Source of the DNA: Prochilodus magdalenae
Taxonomy: Eukaryota > Chordata > Actinopteri > Characiformes > Prochilodontidae
NCBI GenBank assembly: GCA_024036415.1
Contig: JAMWET010006792.1
Span: 241,001 to 305,000, forward strand
Direction of reading: 5' to 3'
Length of the DNA stretch: 64,000 nucleotides
The position numbers and the translations under genes are program-made. This document shows positions 58,217-64,000 of this stretch, in pieces (position 1 is the first letter of the stretch; every line of letters starts with the position of its first letter). The notes beneath the pieces are model-generated. The model worked only from the letters and a program-made list of their open reading frames with translations. It was not told the DNA's origin and did no database searches.

Positions 58217-58984
58217 AAGTCAAGTAGTTTTTATTGTCATTTCAACCATATACAGTGGTGTACAGTACACAGTGAAACGAAACGTTCCTCCAGGACCAAG
58301 GTGCTGCATAGAATATAAAAATCAATAAACACAATAAATACACAAGACAATTTACAATATACAAAACAGAAAAACAATAAATACAGGGAGGGGACAGTGC
58401 AGATAGCCCATTGGTAGTGGGAGCAGTAAAGTGTGGTTATGTCCATTTTTAAAGACGAACATTTTTTTTAGCAGCAGTTATGTCCATATTTGGTATAAAT
58501 GTAGACATTGTACTCCTTAAGTTTATGTGTAGACAGATTTAAAAGATGAGACTGTGTGTGTGTGTGTGTGTGTGTGTTCAGACCAGTCACTGAATGTGTT
58601 CAGTTATTTAGACCAGACTCTGGGTGTTAAGGAGTCTGATGGCTTGGGGAAAAAAGCTGTTGCACAGTCTAGATGTGACCCACAATGCTGGTTGCTTTGC
58701 GGATGCAGCGTGTGGTGTAAATGTCCGTGATGGTAAGGAGAGAGAGACACCAATGATCTTCTCAGCCGTCTTACTACCCGCTGCAGTGACTTGCGATCCA
58801 ATGCGGTGCAGTTCCCAAACCAGGCAGTGATGCAGCTGCTCAGGATGCTCTCGATGGTTCCTCTGTAGAAGGAGGATGGGAAGAGGGAGATGTGCCTTCC
58901 TCAGCCTTCGCAGGAAGTAGAGACGCTGCTGGGCTTTCTTGGTTATGGTGCTGGTGTTGAGGGACCAGGTGAGATCCTGTGCCA
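58217..58984 (-). mobile_element. Rex1/CR1-like LINE, 5'-truncated
   Basis: The minus-strand frame 58608-58985 encodes the RT C-terminal segment KKAQQRLYFLRRLRKAHLP and a frameshifted tail, followed by the 3' UTR ending in AATGACAATAAAAACTACTTGACTTG (complement of the left edge). It resembles the LINE at 59765-63046 but is a separate subfamily. It was inserted into the minisatellite. Confidence 0.85.
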
Positions 58985-59764
58985 CACTCTAAAAAGTGAT
59001 TTTGTGTTTAATTAGATATACTACTGTTATCATGTTGATTGAACTAACTGGCCATTACAACTAAATAAAATATGTTCTAAGAACTTCAACTTGAATTGAA
59101 CATTAAAACGTAAAATCGCTTGTTTGAATAATGAAAATAAAGGTTTCCACACAACTTTTTATATACTACACATGTGAGGGTCTGATGTCAGCGCTGGTTC
59201 ATCTTCGGACTGGAGATGAGGAGAGCCATCTTGGATCCGCCAGACTCTGCTGTTGCTGCACATAATACAACTTCAGATCATTCTAAAATAAGTAAAAGTG
59301 ACTGGAAACCAAAGCCTTCTGTTTAAAAACATTTATTACTCAAAGTTGAAAGCGAACATAATTTAAACACCGACATTATTTAGTTCTTACCGTTGCGCTA
59401 GCTAGAGTTAGCTATGGTAGCTGAAAGCTATGGGCGCTAAAGCTAGCTAACTCTCTAACGGTTTTACACGGCTTTGTGTGCCAGACAGCTTTACTAACTA
59501 CAGTTAACCAATTAGCTAGATACATTTTTATAGTTATAGTTTTCAAAAGTCCACATTGTGTCATCCTGACTGCATGTTTTCAGAGTTCGTAAATGTATGT
59601 AGTTAGCCAAGTATAAGGTTAAAATGCCGCTAGCCAGCTGATGTTAGCCAGAACAGCTATCCTAATTATTTAGCTAGCTAGCTAGAAGGTAACTTTGATA
59701 TCGGTTGATTCCTGAACAATTAATACACATTGAGTAGTTATTAATAGCTCTAGAATAGCTCATA
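58985..59764. other. Non-coding DNA beginning with a CACT-type end
   Basis: It starts CACTCTAAAAAGTGATTTTG right after the LINE, which resembles another CACTA-like terminus. 59185-59275 is more GC-rich (possible promoter or first exon on the minus strand), and 59390-59700 is GCTAGC-rich. No gene is supported. Confidence 0.35.
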
Positions 59765-62700
59765 GTGCTAGATTCAAGATTCAAAGATTCAAAGCTTTAT
59801 TGTCATATGCACAGTAAGGAAACTAGTTTCCCTGTACAATGAAATTCTTACTTTGCTGCCCACACTGGATGTCATAGAATAAAAAGTATAAATATAAATA
59901 GACAGATAACAAGGATCAGAAAAATTAAGCATGCAGAGAATATATAAATAAAATATAAAATATAAAATGTAAACAATTTAGAATTATACAGGCTATATAC
60001 ATTGTGCAGGTATGTGCTACATTAGTTACATTGTAACAGTCTGTAGTAAAGTGGTGTTTGTGCAAAATGAGCTGAAATATAACCATACAAGAACAGTTAC
60101 ATGTGCAAAACGATGTGTGCAGCTGTATGCAGACACAACCAGTCAAGTACAGTAGTGCAACTATTCATGTGCAGAATGATATGAGTTAGTGCAATTGTTT
60201 ATAAATACAGTGATGTCTATGAGGAGAGACATCAGCTCAACTGTTTTAAGAGTCTGATGGCTGTGGGAAAGAAAGAGTTCTTTAATCTGGTAGTCCGGCA
60301 TTTCACGCTTCTGTACCTCCGACGTGAAGGTAGAAGTGTAAAATAGTCCATGTTGGGGGTGGGTGGGATCTTTGATGATGGAGGCAGCTCTCCTGTGGAC
60401 TCTGATATTGTAGAATGCTCTGCAGAGAGGGTTGTGCCATCTTGGTGATTTTGGTAGCAGTCTTTTACCACTCTCTGCAGGCGTTTGCGGTCCCTTCACA
60501 GTAGTGCTGCCATACCACACAGTGATGCAGCTGGTCAGGATGGATTCAATGATGCAGCTGTAGAAGTTGCTGAGGATTCTGGGTGACATGCCAAATTTCC
60601 TCAGCCTCCTTAGAAAGTACAGCCGCTGCTGAGCCCTCTTTAGCACATATGTGGTGTTCAGTGTCCAGGTGAGGTCATCACTGATGTGGACCCCTAAGTA
60701 CTTAAAGCTGCTAAACCCTCTCTACCTCAAGGTCCCGGATAAATAGTGGCTGATGAGGTCTCCTCTCCTTTCTCATGTCCACTATCATCTCCTTGGGTCT
60801 TGTCCGTGTTGAGGGGTTAGGTGTTTTTTGGTACACCATGCCACCAGACTGTCCACCTCCTTCCTGTAGGCTGCCTCGTCTCCGCCAGTGATACGACCTA
60901 TCACAGCGGTTGTCGTCAGCAAACTTCAGAATGATGTTGCCAGGGATGGGTGGCGACACAGTCGTGGGTGAACAGGGTGTAGAGGATAGGGGCTAAGGAC
61001 ACAGCCCTGCGGGGTACCCATGTTGGTGGTGATGATGGCTGAGGTCCTGTTTCCAATCCTGACAGACTGGGGGCCTGCCAGTCAGGAAGCTCAGTAGCCC
61101 AGTCACAGAGGGTGGGATGTAGTCCGAGAGATGAGAGTTTTATACGTGAGTCCTGTGGGGGACGACCGTGTTGAAGGCGGAGCTGTAATCAATAAAGAGT
61201 ATCCTAAGATGGGAGACTTTATTTTCCAGGTGGGATAGTGAAAAATGAACGGCGGCGGCAATGGCGTCTGAGGTATACCGGTTGGACCTGTATGCGTATT
61301 GCAGCGGGGGTGTAGTGTGCGGTATTACTGCTCTGAATGTGGGGACAGCACCACTCTCTCGAAGCACTTCATAATGATTGGAGTGAGTGCTACTGGTCTG
61401 TAGTCATTCATGCAGGATGGGGGATTCTTCTTAGGGAGGGGGACAACAGTGGTGGTCTTGTAGCATGTGGGAACGGTGCATTGTCTAAGGGAAAGGTTGA
61501 AGATGGAGGTGAAAACATCAGCCAGCTCGTTAGCACATGCTCTGAGGGTCCCGTCCAGGAATGTTGTCAGGTCCCGTAGCTAGGCGAGGATAATTCCTCA
61601 TAAGAGCTTTGTGTACATCTGATGATGAGACGACTGGTGGGGGGGACGGGGGTCGAGTGGGTTGAGGTGTGTGTGTATGCGGTGGGGGTGGGTGGGGTCT
61701 CAAAGCGTGTGTAGAAGGCATTGAGGTCGTCGGGAAGGCTGCTTGATGAGCTGATGATGTTGCCGGGCCTGGACCTGAAGTCTGTAATTTGGTCCAGACA
61801 CTGCCACATTCTCCTGGGGTCAGCGGTAGAGTACAGTCTCTCTGTCTTCTCTCTGTGCTGTCTCTTGGCTGATCTTATGGCCTTCTTCAGTTTGTACTGC
61901 GCAACTTTGAGCGCAGTCTCGTCGCCAGATTTGAATGCGACAGAGCGTGCTCTTAGCATTTGCAGTACCTCAGTGTTTACCCAGGGCTTCTGATTGGGGA
62001 ACTTCCGGACTTGTATGATGGGTACAATGTTCTCAATACAGGTGTGAATGTACCCAGTCACATACTCAGCATAGTCATCTATGCTTACAGAAGAGTCCTC
62101 CTGAGTGGCTGCAGCTCTAAACACATCCCAGTCTGTTGTAGCAAAACAGTCCTGTAGAGTGCTTTCAGCCTCAGGTGTCCATAGTTGAACCTGTCTGCTG
62201 ACGAATTCTGACTGTTTGAGTCTTTGTCTGTAGACTGGGTACATGAACAAAGAATTATGGTCCGAATCTCCAAATGAGGGGCGGCGTGCAGCCTTAAGTC
62301 CACCACGTATGTTGCTGTAAACGTGGTCTAAGGTGTTCTTGCCACGGGTGGGAATGTCCACAATGCTGGTGGTATTTAGTTAATACAGTCCCCGTAGATT
62401 GCACTGGTTGAAATCACCCGCGACAATGAAAATAGCATCAGGATGAGCCGTCTCCAACGCGCTGATGACGTCATAGAGTTTGCTGAGCGCCGCTGTGTAG
62501 TTAGCCCGCGGATGAATGTAAACAGCAGCCAAAAACACACACGCGAATTCCCTTGGTAGGTAAAAGGGACGGCATCTCAATAATAAAAACTCCAGATCTT
62601 GGGAACAGTGCTTATAAACAGTCCGTACATCCATACACACACGAGTTTGTTGACATACACACACACACCGCCCCCTGACAATCTTACCGGAGGCTGCAGT

Positions 62701-63046
62701 CCGGTCTCCCCGATGCAATGAATGAGTCTCTAGCTGTACAGCGGAGTCCGGGACGGTTTCTGAAAGCCAGGTCTCGGAGAAAATCAGAGCGCAGCACTCT
62801 CTTACTTCCCTCTGCGATGTAATCCTGGCTCTCAGTTCGTCCAACTTGTTCTCCAGAGACCGTACGTTAGCTAGCAAGAGCTGGGGTAGCGGTGTGAAAC
62901 GGCTAGCGCGAGCTTTTAGCCTAGCATGGAGCCCGCCTCTCTTGCCTCGCCGTCTCCGAAGCGCTATTCTGGGGTCCGCGTACTCACTCGAGGTCGTTGG
63001 TCCGGGGCCTTCATGGGGGTGGTGGCGGTGGCTTTCGTCTAAATGA
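59765..63046 (-). mobile_element. Rex1/CR1-like LINE, near full length but broken
   Basis: On the minus strand the order is an apurinic endonuclease (62380-62877: ANVRSLENKLDELRARI, IFSETWLSE, IFIVAGDFNQCNL), then a linker with the endonuclease C-terminus (61567-62361: TLDHVYSN, FGDSDHNSLF), RT motif FIDYSSAFNTVVP (61140-61367), RT box ILKFADDN (60711-60959), RT C-terminus KRAQQRLYFLRRLRKFGMS (60161-60646), and a 3' UTR ending with the (GATTCAA)n tail at 59771. Each piece lies in a different frame, so the copy is dead. About 3.3 kb, close to full ORF2 length. Confidence 0.92.
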
Positions 63047-63890
63047 GTTTACATGTAGCTATCTAGATATGTAATTTTTCGTAGTTCGTGTCTGGGTTAA
63101 CTATTTTTTTTTACTAAAGTGGCATGTTGTCTTGTGTGCTGATATGCGAACGTTAACGAGAATAGCAACGTTAGCTAGCTAACTAGCTTAGCTAGTGAAT
63201 AACCGTCCATCCGTGTGGACAAGCGGTCTGGTTATTTCACTAAAGCTGAGCTAAATGAGGGGTATTTGGAGTAAGGCATGCTTGTAAAATGTCTTTGTTA
63301 GTAGTGTGGCACAATTTTAGTGATTGGACGCAAACAAATTTAGGTTATGCTTTCGGTATGAATACGGAAAGATACAGTGTTCACAGCGCCGAAAACCTCC
63401 AGTTTTTCACAAGCTGTAGGCCACTATAACTTAGCTTTTTAAAAACAAACAAACAAAAAAAAAAAAAAAACAAGATTCGAAGAAATGTTCTGCTTTAAAA
63501 CGAGCTTGCTTATTATTCCTTATTTGATAAGTGACACTGCATATGAGACGAGATTTGATGAGATATTTAATAAGGTGTTTGAATTTTAACATACTATTCT
63601 TAATCCAAAGTGTATTTTAAGGCTTCCAGTATAAGGTCTAGATCATTTAAAGTGAAGTGTAATTATAAAACAAACTATTGTGTATTAGGCATAAATGAAT
63701 AGCAGTCCATGACTTTAGATGTTTTAATGTATTGCAGACAGTTTGCATTTTAACTTTTACATGGATGTATTAAAATGTTTTGCATGTATTAAAATGAGAA
63801 ACAGAGAATGTTATCTGCTTTATAAAAAAGTGTTTAAAGTTTGGGGTTTTTTTCCCCCCCAGTAATATTTTTTTTGTTGCTTTCTTTACA
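63047..63890. other. AT-rich non-coding DNA
   Basis: It includes a GCTAGC-rich stretch (63171-63197) and a poly-A run at 63453-63471. No gene is supported. Confidence 0.5.
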
Positions 63891-64000
63891 GAATCACGGG
63901 ATCATTGCGTTGACAGTGTGAGGCCCTTGCCCTCAGCCAATGAGGTGGGGTTGCAAAGTTTGCTCTTTCTCATCTCCCAGCCAGCGTACTCTGATAACAC
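63891..64000 (+). other. Possible exon at the window edge
   Basis: A strong polypyrimidine tract (63848-63886) ending TTTACAG is followed by balanced, open sequence to the window end. The frame is open to 64000 but too short to identify. It may be an exon of a gene beyond the window. Confidence 0.3.

Overview
This window is vertebrate nuclear DNA, almost certainly from a teleost fish. It has GT-AG split genes and a dense mix of fish-type transposons: Tc1-like, hAT-like, CACTA-like, L2, Rex1/CR1-like LINEs, Ty3/gypsy and an endogenous retrovirus. The repeat mix would suit an ostariophysan such as a catfish or characiform, but I cannot fix the species. I see no bacterial, CRISPR, tRNA or rRNA features.

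The left 27 kb is the genic part and holds three complete host genes, all on the + strand. phf5a (1680-2764, 4 coding exons, 110 aa) encodes the SF3b/PAF1-associated zinc-knuckle protein. kif22 (5167-14963, 12 coding exons, about 627 aa) encodes the chromokinesin Kid; upstream lie a CCAAT box, a CHR-like site and a 5' UTR intron. prrt2 (19814-25805, 4 coding exons, about 224 aa) encodes the CD225-domain synaptic membrane protein, with a likely upstream non-coding exon ending at 18965. In human, KIF22 and PRRT2 are neighbours on 16p11.2 with MAZ between them. Here the gap holds only an L2 fragment and no recognisable maz. The introns carry a roughly 970 bp hAT-like element, Tc1 remnants and a decayed echo of kif22 exon 5.

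From 27 to 31.8 kb the DNA is non-genic. It is dominated by an imperfect palindrome (28.1-29.83 kb) built from about eleven copies of a 130-160 bp unit, forward on the left and inverted on the right.

From 31.8 to 39.3 kb lies a probable CACTA (EnSpm)-type transposon of about 7.5 kb. It has CACTG ends, a 2-bp TA duplication and ACTGTAA-rich subterminal ends. It carries a decayed passenger gene, 33-bp tandem repeats with an inverted segment, and a nested solo LTR with a perfect 5-bp duplication. It sits between decayed gene or transposon remnants and two oppositely oriented Tc1 copies.

From 43.4 to 54.1 kb is a retroelement graveyard. It holds a minus-strand endogenous retrovirus with a broken pol and an unusual 3' ORF containing an Ig-like segment, an internally deleted L2, a plus-strand Ty3/gypsy copy with deletions, and a minus-strand Ty3/gypsy fragment. 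The last is cut off at a second CACT-type transposon end at 54113. That end leads into another decayed passenger-gene copy on the minus strand and a CpG-rich 44-bp minisatellite (57.03-58.2 kb). The right edge holds a 5'-truncated LINE, a nearly full-length but frameshifted Rex1/CR1-like LINE (59.77-63.05 kb) and a possible splice acceptor near 63891.

The three host genes do not form a pathway. Their functions are splicing/transcription, mitotic chromosome movement and synaptic release. The remainder is layered transposon history.
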